From contig CAWJNF010000008.1 of assembly GCA_963844235.1 (NCBI GenBank), forward strand, positions 744,001-808,000: 64,000 nt of DNA, read 5' to 3'. Made by a program: the position numbers and the translations under genes. Below, piece by piece: positions 33,975 to 41,878 of the stretch. Under the pieces are notes generated by a model. The model searched no databases. It worked only from the letters and a program-made list of their open reading frames with translations, and was not told where the DNA came from. Source of the stretch: CAWJNF01 sp963844235. Its GTDB lineage: Bacteria; Actinomycetota; Thermoleophilia; Gaiellales; Gaiellaceae. Each line of letters opens with the position of its first letter. Position 1 is the stretch's first letter.

Positions 33975-35537
33975 TTGGCGATCCTCGAGACGAGGGTCGA
34001 TCGCGCTAGCCCGGCGTTCGCCGAGCGTCGTGCGCGCATGGAGGCTCTCGTGGCCGAGCTTCGCGAGCGCCTGGCGCACGTGGCGAACGGGGGCCCGCCC
34101 GAGGCGATCGAGCGCCACCGAGCGCGCGGAAAGCTACCCGTGCGCGAAAGGCTCGAGCGCCTGCTCGACCCGGACTCTGCCTTCCTCGAGCTCGGGGCGC
34201 TCGCCGCCTGGGACTGCTACGGCGGCGACGCGCCGGCCGCGGGCATGGTCACGGGAATCGGCTCGATCGAGGGCCGCGAGTGCGCCATCGTGGCCAACGA
34301 CGCCACCGTGAAGGGCGGCACCTACTACCCCCTCACCGTCAAGAAGCACCTCCGGGCCCAGGAAGTCGCCGCCCAGAACCGGCTGCCCTGCATCTACCTG
34401 GTCGACTCGGGCGGGGCGTTCCTGCCGCTCCAGGCCGAGGTCTTCCCCGACCGCGACCACTTCGGGCGCATCTTTTTCAACCAGGCGACCATGTCCGCGG
34501 CAGGAATCCCGCAGATCGGCTGCGTGATGGGCTCCTGCACGGCGGGGGGCGCCTATGTCCCGGCCATGTCGGACGAGGCTGTCATCGTCCGAGGCACGGG
34601 CACGATCTTCCTCGCGGGCCCACCGCTCGTGAAGGCGGCGACCGGTGAGGAGGTCTCGGCGGAGGAGCTCGGCGGGGCCGATGTCCACACGGCGGTATCG
34701 GGCGTGGCAGACCACTACGCCGTCTCCGACGAGCATGCGCTCGCGATCGTCCGGGAGATCGTGCGCGGGCTCGACCTGCGCCGGCCCGACGCGTCGTGGG
34801 AGCTCGAAGCGCCCGAGGACCCCCTCTACGACCCGGCCGACCTCTACGGGATCGTGCCTGAGGACTACCGCGTCCTGTATGACGTCCGGGAGGTCATCGC
34901 GCGGCTCGTGGACGGCAGCCGCCTGCACGAGTTCAAGGCGCGCTACGGCGACACGCTCGTCTGCGGGTTCGCGCGCATCGAGGGCTTTCCGGTCGCGATC
35001 CTCGCCAACAACGGCGTCCTGTTCTCCGAGTCGGCGCTCAAGGGCGCGCATTTCGTGCAACTCGCCTGCCAGCGGCGCACGCCGCTGCTCTTCCTCCAGA
35101 ACATCACCGGCTTCATGGTGGGCAGGGAGTACGAGGCGGGCGGGATCGCGAAGGACGGCGCAAAGCTCGTCACCGCCGTCTCGTGCGCGCAGGTGCCGAA
35201 GTTCACGGTCGTGGTCGGCGGGTCGTTCGGCGCCGGCAACTACGGGATGTGCGGTCGCGCCTTCGCCCCGAGGCAGCTCTGGATGTGGCCGAACGCGCGC
35301 ATCTCGGTCATGGGCGGCGAGCAGGCGGCCATGGTCCTCTCCGCGGTCGGCGATGCCGACCCGGACACGATCCGCGCCACCTACGAGGCCGAAGGCAACC
35401 CGTACTACTCGACCGCCCGACTGTGGGACGACGGGATCCTCGACCCGCTCGACACGCGCCGCGCCCTCGCCCTCGGTATCGCGGCCAGTCTCAACGCGCC
35501 GATCCCCGAGACGTCGTTCGGCGTCTTCCGGATGTGA
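33975..35537 (+). CDS. mccB: Acyl-CoA carboxylase beta subunit, methylcrotonyl-CoA type
   Basis: The TTG at 33975 gives 520 residues. Both crotonase-like carboxyltransferase halves are present: GIGSIEGRECAIVANDATVK, CIYLVDSGGAFLPLQAEVFP, GSCTAGGAYVPAMSDEAV, then CGFARIEGFPVAILANNGVL, FLQNITGFMVGREYEAGGIA and GSFGAGNYGMCGRAF. The YEAGGIAKDGAK and GNPYYSTARLWDDG segments are typical of 3-methylcrotonyl-CoA carboxylase, a leucine catabolism enzyme. It needs the biotin-bearing alpha subunit, here at 38414-40036, with an enoyl-CoA hydratase between them. A related acyl-CoA is possible. Confidence 0.88.
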   Translation: MAILETRVDRASPAFAERRARMEALVAELRERLAHVANGGPPEAIERHRARGKLPVRERLERLLDPDSAFLELGALAAWDCYGGDAPAAGMVTGIGSIEGRECAIVANDATVKGGTYYPLTVKKHLRAQEVAAQNRLPCIYLVDSGGAFLPLQAEVFPDRDHFGRIFFNQATMSAAGIPQIGCVMGSCTAGGAYVPAMSDEAVIVRGTGTIFLAGPPLVKAATGEEVSAEELGGADVHTAVSGVADHYAVSDEHALAIVREIVRGLDLRRPDASWELEAPEDPLYDPADLYGIVPEDYRVLYDVREVIARLVDGSRLHEFKARYGDTLVCGFARIEGFPVAILANNGVLFSESALKGAHFVQLACQRRTPLLFLQNITGFMVGREYEAGGIAKDGAKLVTAVSCAQVPKFTVVVGGSFGAGNYGMCGRAFAPRQLWMWPNARISVMGGEQAAMVLSAVGDADPDTIRATYEAEGNPYYSTARLWDDGILDPLDTRRALALGIAASLNAPIPETSFGVFRM

Positions 35538-35548
35538 AGGAGGAACGC

Positions 35549-35911
35549 ATGGGCTATGCAGTCGTCGACAGCGCCGACGTCGAGCCCCGCGAGGGTCGCA
35601 ACGGCGCGTTCCGCCAGATGCGCCGGGCGCTCGGCGCCACGGCCTTCGGCATCAACCAGTTCGACCTGCCGCCCGGAGCGGAGGGCCTCGAGCACGACGA
35701 GTCCGGCTCGGGCCAGGAGGAGGTCTACGTCTACCTCGCCGGCAGCGGCGTGCTCCACGTCGAGGGCGAGGAGATCCAGGTGCACCCGGGCCGCTGGGTG
35801 CTCGTCCACGCCGGCACCACCCGCAAGCCGGTGGCGGGCCCCGACGGCCTCTCCTGGGTGGCGGTGGGCTCCGTCCCGGGCGGTGCGTACGAGGCGCGCG
35901 AGCCGTTCTGA
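35549..35911 (+). CDS. Small cupin-domain protein
   Basis: The ATG at 35549 follows an AAGGAGG site eleven bases after mccB. The 120-residue protein has cupin motifs: LPPGAEGLEHDESGSGQEEV with His/Glu ligands, VYLAGSGVLHVEGEEI and VHPGRWVLVHAGT. Single-domain cupins bind metals and act as enzymes or sensors. The role here is unknown. Position and spacing suggest cotranscription with mccB. Confidence 0.8.
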   Translation: MGYAVVDSADVEPREGRNGAFRQMRRALGATAFGINQFDLPPGAEGLEHDESGSGQEEVYVYLAGSGVLHVEGEEIQVHPGRWVLVHAGTTRKPVAGPDGLSWVAVGSVPGGAYEAREPF

Positions 35912-35912
35912 G

Positions 35913-35939
35913 CCCCGGTCGGCGACGTCCGGCCCCTAC
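35913..35939. repeat. Degenerate copy of the palindromic element
   Basis: The right half GTCCGGCCCCTAC matches the element, while the left half (CCCCGGTCGGCGAC) is eroded. It lies between the cupin gene and the end of the convergent oxidoreductase. Confidence 0.45.
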
Positions 35940-36997
35940 AGCACGACCTGCTCGGGAAAGACGGCGCCGAGCGCGAACCGGTCGAGCCTGTACGGCGTGA
36001 GGTCGAAGGACGGCTCCTGCCCGAGTACGAGCTCGGCAACGGCGCGCCCGACCGCCGGCGACTGCATGAACCCGTGCCCCGAGAAGCCGCAGGCGGTGAA
36101 CACCCCACCTGCGACCCGGTCGATGATCGGATGCGCGTCCGGGGTCATGTCGTACAGGCCTGCCCACGCCCGCTCGAGCCCGACGCCGGCTGCGGGAGGG
36201 TAGCGCCGGCCAAGCCGGGCCATTCGGTCGGGGAGGACGGACTCGTCGACCGTCTCCTCGCTCCCCCAGCGCGGCGCAGGATCGACCATCGCGATCAGCA
36301 GCCGGTCCTCCCGCCTCCGGAAGTGAAAGCCGGTCTCGGCCTCGATGACGAGTGGAAGTCGCTCCGGCAGCCCCCGTACGGGCTCCGTCAGGATCAGCTG
36401 CCGCCGCAAAGGCCGCACCGGGAGGTCTATGCCGTACAAGGCCGCGAGCTCTGCCGACCACGGCCCGCACGCGATGACGCGGATGTCCGCGTCGAGCTCG
36501 CGCGCGTCCGTATGCTCGCGCAGCTCGACGCCGAGCTCGACGGCGCGCCGAACGACCTCGCGGCAGACCGCAGGAGGATCGGAGAGCCCGTCCGCCGTGC
36601 CGAGCACCCCTCCGAGCACGTCGTCGACCGCCAGGCCGGGCGCGAGCTGCGCGATCCGCCGAGCGTCGACGCTCTCGATCGGCACCCCGAGCTGCTCCTG
36701 GAGCGCCCGGCGCTCGTCGAGCGCGTCCAGGCCCTCCTCGGTCGTGGCCATGAACAGGTACCCGACCTGGAGGAACAGCGGCTCGCCGAGCTCCTCGAAG
36801 AAGCGGACGCTCGCCTGCGCGAGCTTGACCTCCGCCGCCGTCGAGAACTGCTGGCGAACTCCGCCGAAGGCCTTGGCGGTCGCGCCGCCGGCCACCTCGC
36901 CGCGGTCGCAGAGCACGACCCGTCCGGCTCCGGCGAGCGCCAGGTGGTACGCGATGCTCGCGCCGGTCGCACCCGCGCCGCAGACGACGATCCGCAT
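35936..36997 (-). CDS. FAD-dependent oxidoreductase of the DAO/sarcosine-oxidase family
   Basis: The 353-residue protein begins with the FAD fingerprint VVCGAGATGASIAYHLALAG. It has GGATAKAFGGVRQQFSTAAE near residue 37, a substrate domain (RRQLILTEPVRGLPERLPLV) and the C-terminal FAD-binding TPDAHPIIDRVAGGVFTACG with SGHGFMQSPAVG. The class includes sarcosine, glycine and proline-betaine oxidases and dehydrogenases. The amine substrate is unknown. It is convergent with the cupin gene and divergent from the enoyl-CoA hydratase, sharing a 36-base gap with a palindromic element. Confidence 0.87.
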   Translation of the reverse strand: MRIVVCGAGATGASIAYHLALAGAGRVVLCDRGEVAGGATAKAFGGVRQQFSTAAEVKLAQASVRFFEELGEPLFLQVGYLFMATTEEGLDALDERRALQEQLGVPIESVDARRIAQLAPGLAVDDVLGGVLGTADGLSDPPAVCREVVRRAVELGVELREHTDARELDADIRVIACGPWSAELAALYGIDLPVRPLRRQLILTEPVRGLPERLPLVIEAETGFHFRRREDRLLIAMVDPAPRWGSEETVDESVLPDRMARLGRRYPPAAGVGLERAWAGLYDMTPDAHPIIDRVAGGVFTACGFSGHGFMQSPAVGRAVAELVLGQEPSFDLTPYRLDRFALGAVFPEQVVL

Positions 36998-37010
36998 TGC
37001 CGAACGATAC

Positions 37011-37029
37011 GGCCGGATACGATCCGGCC
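37011..37029. repeat. Palindromic element in a divergent promoter gap
   Basis: GGCCGGAT and ATCCGGCC flank ACG, an exact eight-base inverted repeat. It lies in the 36-base gap between the starts of the FAD oxidoreductase and the hydratase, where it must overlap any promoter. Confidence 0.75.
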
Positions 37030-37033
37030 CACG

Positions 37034-37777
37034 GTGACGGCGGTGCGTGTCGCGCGGGAAGGGTCCGTATTGCGGGTGACTCTCGCACGCCCCGAGCGTC
37101 GAAACGCGTTCGACCCGACGCTGATCGACGGGCTCGCCGGGGCGTTCGCCGACATCGGGGACGCGCGCGCCGTCGTGCTCGACGGCGAGGGCACCAGCTT
37201 CTCCGCAGGGGCAGACATCGAATGGATGCGCGCATCCGTCGAGCTCACCGAGGAGGAGAACGTCGGGGACGCCTTGCGCTTCGAGCGGATGCTCGAGGCC
37301 GTCGACGCCTGCGAGGCGCCCGTCGTCGCTCGCGTCCACGGCCATGTCCTGGGCGGCGCGGCCGGCCTGATCGCGTGCACGGACGTCGCGGTGGCCGCGG
37401 AGGACACGGTCTTCGGCTTCTCCGAGGTGAGGCTCGGCATCGTGCCGGCCATGATCTCCACGTTCGTGATCGCCCGCATCGGCCCGGGCGCGGCCCGCCG
37501 CTACTTCCTGACCGGCGAGCGCTTCGGCGCCCATGAGGCCCTCCGCATCGGCCTCGTCCACGAGGTGGCCGACGATCTGGATGAGGCGTGCGCCCGGATC
37601 GTCGAGAGCCTCCTCGCCGGTGGCCCGGCGGCGGTGCGCGCGGCCAAGCGCCTCGTCCACGATGCGCCGTTGACGGGCGTCGAGGCGGCGAGGCGAATCG
37701 GCGAGCGGCGAGCCAGCCCGGAGGGTCAGGAGGGCCTGTGCGCCTTCCTCGAGAAGCGACCTCCGTCGTGGAGCTGA
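37034..37777 (+). CDS. Enoyl-CoA hydratase/isomerase family protein
   Basis: The GTG at 37034 gives 247 residues with the crotonase fold: VTLARPERRNAFDP, oxyanion-hole strand GTSFSAGADIEWMRAS, HGHVLGGAAGLIACTDVAVA and FGFSEVRLGIVPAM, whose Glu is the usual catalytic acid. C-terminal helices (FLTGERFGAHEALRIGLV) complete it. Between carboxylase beta and alpha genes it could be methylglutaconyl-CoA hydratase of leucine breakdown, by analogy with liu clusters. This is inferred from position. The start is 24 bases from the palindrome. Confidence 0.87.
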   Translation: MTAVRVAREGSVLRVTLARPERRNAFDPTLIDGLAGAFADIGDARAVVLDGEGTSFSAGADIEWMRASVELTEEENVGDALRFERMLEAVDACEAPVVARVHGHVLGGAAGLIACTDVAVAAEDTVFGFSEVRLGIVPAMISTFVIARIGPGAARRYFLTGERFGAHEALRIGLVHEVADDLDEACARIVESLLAGGPAAVRAAKRLVHDAPLTGVEAARRIGERRASPEGQEGLCAFLEKRPPSWS

Positions 37778-37802
37778 TCCCTCGGCGCTTGCCGCAGGAG
37801 CA

Positions 37803-38342
37803 CTAATTACGGCTCCCGAAGTCGATCACCCAGAGGGCCACCCGATCGTGCCCGAAGAGCGTTCCCCGCCACAGGGAGATGCCGACGTCCCTCCAGCCGC
37901 GGCGCAGGAAGTTCGCCCTGTGCGACGCCGAATCGAGCAGCGCCGCGAAGGCTCGCGCCGTGGAGCCTCGATCGCCGGTACCCCAGGCGAGATTCTCGCC
38001 GACCGTCCAGCTGCCGACCGCGTAGCCCGCGTCGATGAAGGTCGACGCGAACGCCCGGCCGCAAGGGGTATGCGAGAAGTGCTCGCAGCGGACGATCGCC
38101 CTCGCCTTGAGCCGCGCCGCTCGCTCGAGGCCCGCCGACGGGCGCAGGGCCCGGAGGTCGTTCCCCTGGCGCAACTCGTTGACGAGACACACGAAGGCAG
38201 CCTTTTGCTGCGCGGGCGGGGCGTCGACAGACGGGCTGGCGCACGCGTTTCCGCCCGCTGCCCCGAGCCCGGTAGCAAGCAGCACAGACGCCCCGGCGCA
38301 GGGCGCGAGAATTGTGACGAGGTGACGGAGCCTTCCCTCCAC
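37803..38342 (-). CDS. Secreted CAP-domain protein
   Basis: The GTG at 38342 gives 179 residues with a signal peptide (TILAPCAGASVLLATGLGA). The CAP core follows: FVCLVNELRQGNDLRALRPS, GLERAARLKARAIVRCEHFSH, WTVGENLAWG, SASHRANFLRRGWRDVGIS and VALWVIDFGSRN. It differs from the other three copies by extra cysteines (FVCLV, VRCEHF, TPCGRAF) that could form disulfides. It is convergent with the hydratase gene, with only 25 bases between stops. Confidence 0.85.
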   Translation of the reverse strand: MEGRLRHLVTILAPCAGASVLLATGLGAAGGNACASPSVDAPPAQQKAAFVCLVNELRQGNDLRALRPSAGLERAARLKARAIVRCEHFSHTPCGRAFASTFIDAGYAVGSWTVGENLAWGTGDRGSTARAFAALLDSASHRANFLRRGWRDVGISLWRGTLFGHDRVALWVIDFGSRN

Positions 38343-38413
38343 GTCTCACCTACGTCCCGGGCGAGGAAGTGTGCCAGCTTTTCCACAGGGGCGCAAACGA
38401 TGCGTGGAAAAGC

Positions 38414-40036
38414 ATGAGCGGGAGGATCGAGCGGCTCTTCATCGCAAACCGGGGAGATGTGGCGGTCCGGGTCGCGCGCACGTGCGGACGGCTCGGCGTG
38501 GCGTCGGTCGCGGCGGTGACCGCCGACGATCGAGGCTCGCTGCACGCCCGCGTGGCCGACGACGTCCGGGAGGTCGGCAGCTACCTCGACGCCGACGGGC
38601 TCGTGCAGGCGGCCCTCGAGGCGGGCGCCGACGCCGTGCACCCCGGCTGGGGCTTCCTGGCCGAAAGCCCCGCACTGGCAGAGGCGGTGAGCGGCGCCGG
38701 CCTCGTGTGGGTCGGCCCGCCCGCAAGCGCCATGCGCCTCGCCGCCGACAAGCTCGAGGCGAAGCGGATTGCCGCGGGCGTCGAGGTTCCGACGCTGCCG
38801 ACGGGAACGGCCGAGGAGATCGGCCTGCCGCTCGTCGTCAAGGCGGCCGCCGGAGGTGGCGGCCGGGGCATGCGCGCGGTCCGCGAGCAAGACGAGCTCG
38901 AGCCGGCGCTCGCGGCGGCCCGCCGCGAGGCGCTGGCGGCGTTCGGCGACGATCGTGTCTTCTGCGAGCGCCTCGTCGAGGGCGCGCGGCACGTCGAGGT
39001 TCAGCTCCTGGCCGACGGCCACGGTGCCATCCAGGCCCTCGGCGAGCGCGACTGCTCGATTCAGCGACGTCACCAGAAAGTGCTCGAGGAGACACCCTCG
39101 CCCGGCCTCGCGGCGAGCGCCGGAACGGCGATCGCCGCGTCTGCGGTCGCGCTCGCCCGTGCGGTCTCCTACGAGGGCGCCGGGACGGCCGAGTTCCTCG
39201 TCGCCGGGGAGGGCTTCTGGTTCATCGAGCTGAACGCGCGTCTGCAGGTCGAGCACCCCGTGACCGAGCTGGTCACGGGTCTCGATCTCGTCGAGCAGCA
39301 GCTCCGGATCGCCGCCGGCGAGCCTCTGGACGCTGCTCCAGAGCCACGCGGTCATGCAGTCGAGGTGCGCCTCTACGCAGAGCATCCGCTCACCTTCCTC
39401 CCGCAAGACGGCCTGCTCGAGCGCCTCCGCTTTCCGCACACGGTTCGCGTCGATCCCGGCGTCGAGGAGGGCGACCGGGTGCCGGCCGCCTACGACCCCC
39501 TACTCGCGAAGCTCGTCGCGGGCGCCGGGACGCGCGACGAGGCCTTCGACGAGCTCGACGCTGCCCTGCGCGAGACCGAGATCGGCGGCGTCACGACGAA
39601 CCTCGCGTTCCTGCGCTGGCTGGTGGCCCACCCCGTCGTGCGTGCCGGCGAGGCGACCACGGACTTTCTTGCCCTCCACCACCCCCTGCAGCGCCCCCGG
39701 CCGCCCCGGGGGGCGTTCTCCGGGTGGTGGAGAGCGGGCCGCGGCCCCGCGGCACGGCCCCCGCGCCCTGCCGCGCCCCCCCAGGTCGAGCCGGGCACCC
39801 ACACGGCTGCTCCGGGCGGGCAGGCGAACGTCGTCACCGCCCCGATGCCGGGCGTGGTGCTGCAGGTGCTCGTGTTGGAAGGCGACCGCGTCGAGGCACG
39901 GCAGCCGCTGGCCGTGCTCGAGGCGATGAAGATGGAGACGCCCGTGCTCTGCCCCTTCGACGCGACCGTCGGCCGGATACGAGTCGCCGAGGGCGATCGG
40001 GTTGCCGCGGGCGCCGTGCTGGTCGAGCTCGCCTGA
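38414..40036 (+). CDS. mccA: Acyl-CoA carboxylase alpha subunit (biotin carboxylase plus BCCP)
   Basis: The ATG at 38414 begins SGRIERLFIANRGDVAVRVA. Biotin carboxylase motifs are AVHPGWGFLAES, LVVKAAAGGGGRGMRAV, the RHVEVQLLADGHG strand, RDCSIQRRHQKVLEETPSP and WFIELNARLQVEHPVTE. The C-terminal 75 residues are the biotinyl domain with the lysine of VLEAMKMETPV. At 540 residues it is shorter than many alpha subunits (about 650), because the BT linker domain is reduced to a Pro/Arg-rich stretch. It completes the holoenzyme with the beta subunit at 33975-35537, likely for methylcrotonyl-CoA. Confidence 0.9.
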   Translation: MSGRIERLFIANRGDVAVRVARTCGRLGVASVAAVTADDRGSLHARVADDVREVGSYLDADGLVQAALEAGADAVHPGWGFLAESPALAEAVSGAGLVWVGPPASAMRLAADKLEAKRIAAGVEVPTLPTGTAEEIGLPLVVKAAAGGGGRGMRAVREQDELEPALAAARREALAAFGDDRVFCERLVEGARHVEVQLLADGHGAIQALGERDCSIQRRHQKVLEETPSPGLAASAGTAIAASAVALARAVSYEGAGTAEFLVAGEGFWFIELNARLQVEHPVTELVTGLDLVEQQLRIAAGEPLDAAPEPRGHAVEVRLYAEHPLTFLPQDGLLERLRFPHTVRVDPGVEEGDRVPAAYDPLLAKLVAGAGTRDEAFDELDAALRETEIGGVTTNLAFLRWLVAHPVVRAGEATTDFLALHHPLQRPRPPRGAFSGWWRAGRGPAARPPRPAAPPQVEPGTHTAAPGGQANVVTAPMPGVVLQVLVLEGDRVEARQPLAVLEAMKMETPVLCPFDATVGRIRVAEGDRVAAGAVLVELA

Positions 40037-40083
40037 GCCCGCCGACAGGGAAGATGGGAGGCTCCGGGCGCGTCTTGTAGTTC

Positions 40084-40314
40084 GTGACGACGGCGACCGA
40101 AGCGGTGCGGCTCCGGCTCGATAGGCATAGTGCCGAGCTCGTGCGGCTAGCTCGGGGCAACCCGCTCGCGTATGCGGTCGGCGAGAGCCGCCGCGACGAG
40201 CGCGTGGGGTTCCTCGCCCGCGGCCGCCGCGCCGGCGCACTTGCCGACTCGCCACTCCGGGGGGAGAATGGCGGAAGGCTGCGCCGCTTCGTCGTCGGCC
40301 TGAATCACGGGTGA
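40084..40314 (+). CDS. Doubtful small open reading frame
   Basis: A 76-codon frame from GTG 40084 encodes an Arg/Leu-rich peptide (AVRLRLDRHSAELVRLARGN). No ribosome site is visible and no domain is recognised. In high-GC DNA such frames arise by chance. It is listed because the gap between mccA and the next real gene is 300 bases and this is all I can find there. Confidence 0.25.
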   Translation: MTTATEAVRLRLDRHSAELVRLARGNPLAYAVGESRRDERVGFLARGRRAGALADSPLRGENGGRLRRFVVGLNHG

Positions 40315-40336
40315 TCACCGAAAAGGAGGCCTTGCA

Positions 40337-40523
40337 ATGGAGGAGCGCGAGAAGGTTCAGAAGAGGGTGCAGAAGGCAACCGAGGACTCCGAGGTGCCGG
40401 ACGTCGAGGGGCACAAGGTCGCAGAAGCTTGACGACAGCCCGACCATCGAGCGCGAGAGCGTGATTCGCGCGGATGAGGACGATGACGGGCCGGACGTCG
40501 AAGCACACCGGATCCAGAAGTAG
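40337..40523 (+). pseudogene. Small acidic double-repeat peptide with DVEGH/DVEAH motifs, frameshifted
   Basis: A strong AAAAGGAGG (40321-40329) precedes the ATG at 40337. The frame reads MEEREKVQKRVQKATEDSEV, then PDVEGHKVAEA and a stop at 40432. In the next frame, overlapping the end, the sequence continues KLDDSPTIERESVIRA and DEDDDGPDVEAHRIQK to a stop at 40523. Removing one base near 40420-40425 joins them into a 61-residue peptide with two acidic PDVE-[GA]-H repeats. A strong terminator follows. I recall short actinobacterial peptides with such repeats but know no function. Either two short peptides are made or one base is wrong. Confidence 0.6.
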
Positions 40524-40545
40524 AGTACCCCGCTTCGGTTCTTCT

Positions 40546-40572
40546 CGAGAGGCCCGCACTGCGGGCCTCTCG
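40546..40572 (+). terminator. Strong hairpin terminator after the small peptide gene
   Basis: CGAGAGGCCCGC and GCGGGCCTCTCG form a perfect 12-pair stem with an ACT loop. It is followed by TCGTGTCG, so it lacks a long T-run. It lies 23 bases after the peptide stop codon. Confidence 0.75.
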
Positions 40573-40635
40573 TCGTGTCGGGGGAAGATCGCGCGGGGGT
40601 TCCCCGTCTCGTAGGTAGGAGCGAGGACGGACGAG

Positions 40636-40854
40636 ATGATGACCCCTCACCTCAACGAGCACATCGCCCGCCAGCGGGCCGCCGAGCTCAGGCACGCGGC
40701 CGAGCGGGAGCGCATCGCTCGCTCGCTCTCCCCCGGCGGCCCGCATCCGCTCGAGAGGCTCTTCGGCGAGCTGCTCGCCCGCCTCCGCGGGCGGCGCGTG
40801 CGGCGCGGTCTGCCGGTGCCGCATCCAACGCGGCCCCTCTCGACCCCCTCCTAA
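40636..40854 (+). CDS. Small basic hypothetical protein (72 aa)
   Basis: The ATG at 40636 encodes a basic, helical N-terminus (TPHLNEHIARQRAAELRHAA, ERERIARSLSPGG) and an Arg-rich end. A GGAGCGAGGA purine run precedes it. No domain is recognised. The regular amphipathic helix supports coding but does not prove it. The hairpin at 40872 follows closely. Confidence 0.45.
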   Translation: MMTPHLNEHIARQRAAELRHAAERERIARSLSPGGPHPLERLFGELLARLRGRRVRRGLPVPHPTRPLSTPS

Positions 40855-40871
40855 AGCCCCCTCACCGCGGC

Positions 40872-40895
40872 GGGGCGGGTTTCCCCACCCGCCCC
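40872..40895. terminator. GC hairpin, probable terminator
   Basis: GGGGCGGGT and ACCCGCCCC form a nine-pair stem with a TTCCCC loop, 18 bases after the small ORF. There is no T-run, so termination strength is uncertain. Confidence 0.5.
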
Positions 40896-40975
40896 GCCCC
40901 TCCCCGGGCGGGCCGGTTGAACGAACAGCCCCGGGGCGGGTTGGGACGTGCCCGGGTCGGTCGGGGGTGGAGCGC

Positions 40976-41000
40976 GGGCCGCATGAGATCCGGCCCCCAC
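40976..41000. repeat. Palindromic element copy
   Basis: GGGCCGCAT, GAG, ATCCGGCCC, with one mismatch in the left arm, followed by CCAC. It lies in the gap before the end of the 83-aa gene, 70 bases from another copy in the same orientation. Confidence 0.7.
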
Positions 41001-41045
41001 GGGCACCCAGTGCCGCGGTCAGCGGGAGACTGGACCGTCCGGCGC

Positions 41046-41070
41046 GGGCCGGATGAGATCCGGCCGCTAC
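41046..41070. repeat. Palindromic element copy at a gene end
   Basis: GGGCCGGAT, GAG, ATCCGGCC, then GCTAC. The final CTA overlaps the stop codon of the minus-strand gene that ends at 41067. It is a direct duplicate of the copy at 40976. Confidence 0.75.
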
Positions 41071-41318
41071 AGGTCGGCGAGCCGCTGGCGCAGCAGGTTG
41101 ACGAGCGCCCGGTCGGGCTCGTAGCCCTCGCGCTCGAGCGCCCGCTCGAGATCGGCGACAAGCGCCTGCCGGAAGGCGGCGTCCGCCTCGGCGCGGGCAA
41201 CGATCTCGTCGAGCTCGAGGCGCGCCAGCGGAAGCTCCTGCGCAGCGCGAACCCAACCCTCGGGGGCCGGGGGCAGCTGCTGCAGCAAGGCAGCGATGCG
41301 CTCCTCCTCGTACGTCAT
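41067..41318 (-). CDS. Small protein co-translated with an ECF sigma factor
   Basis: The 83-residue acidic protein (LLQQLPPAPEGWVRAAQELP, then VADLERALEREGYEPDRALV) has its ATG overlapping the sigma factor stop (ATGA). No zinc-binding anti-sigma motif (HxxxCxxC) or membrane helix is present, so it is not a standard anti-sigma factor. The coupling makes a regulatory link plausible. I do not recognise a family. Confidence 0.7.
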   Translation of the reverse strand: MTYEEERIAALLQQLPPAPEGWVRAAQELPLARLELDEIVARAEADAAFRQALVADLERALEREGYEPDRALVNLLRQRLADL

Positions 41319-41878
41319 CGGTTACTGGACGGGGTAGTGGCCTCGAATCTTCCCTCGAGGCGCTCACGAAGCTTTCCGAGGCAACGTGAGATGCGGCTCG
41401 CGATCGTCCCTGCCGGAATGCCGAGCAGCTCGCCGATCTCGCGGTAGCTCTGGTCGCGGCAGAAGAACCGGTCCAGGATCTCGCGGCAGTCGTCCGAGAG
41501 CGCAGCGAGCGCCTCCTGGACGGTGAGCGCCTCCTCGATCCGCTCGAGACGCGTGTCGAAGGCCTCGACCTCGTCAGGGGTCGCCTCCAGCTCCACGCGC
41601 CGTCCGGCCCGGAGCCGGTCCACGCAGAGCCGGCGCGTGAGCTGGCCTATCCAGGGCCGAATCGCCTCGGCGGAGCGCAGCTTTCCCAGGTGCTCGTAGG
41701 TGCGCGAGAACACCTCCTGGAAGACGTCTTCGGCGTCCTCGTGCGAGAGCCGGTACGCCTGGGTCGCGATCGCGTAGACGTAACGGGAGAACCGCTCGAC
41801 GAGGACGTTCCAGGCCTCAGGCTCGCCGGCGCGGCAGCGCGCGACGAGATCTGCGTCGGTCAGCACGTTGACGCTCAC
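41315..41878 (-). CDS. ECF-type RNA polymerase sigma factor
   Basis: The GTG at 41878 overlaps the cyclodeaminase stop (GTGA). The 187-residue protein has region 2 (LVARCRAGEPEAWNVLVERF, EDAEDVFQEVFSRTYEHLGK) and region 4 (LSDDCREILDRFFCRDQSYR, EIGELLGIPAGTIASRISRC). No region 1 or 3 is present, so it is group IV. It would direct transcription of a small regulon. No classical anti-sigma gene is adjacent; the 83-residue downstream protein may take that place. Confidence 0.9.
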   Translation of the reverse strand: MSVNVLTDADLVARCRAGEPEAWNVLVERFSRYVYAIATQAYRLSHEDAEDVFQEVFSRTYEHLGKLRSAEAIRPWIGQLTRRLCVDRLRAGRRVELEATPDEVEAFDTRLERIEEALTVQEALAALSDDCREILDRFFCRDQSYREIGELLGIPAGTIASRISRCLGKLRERLEGRFEATTPSSNR

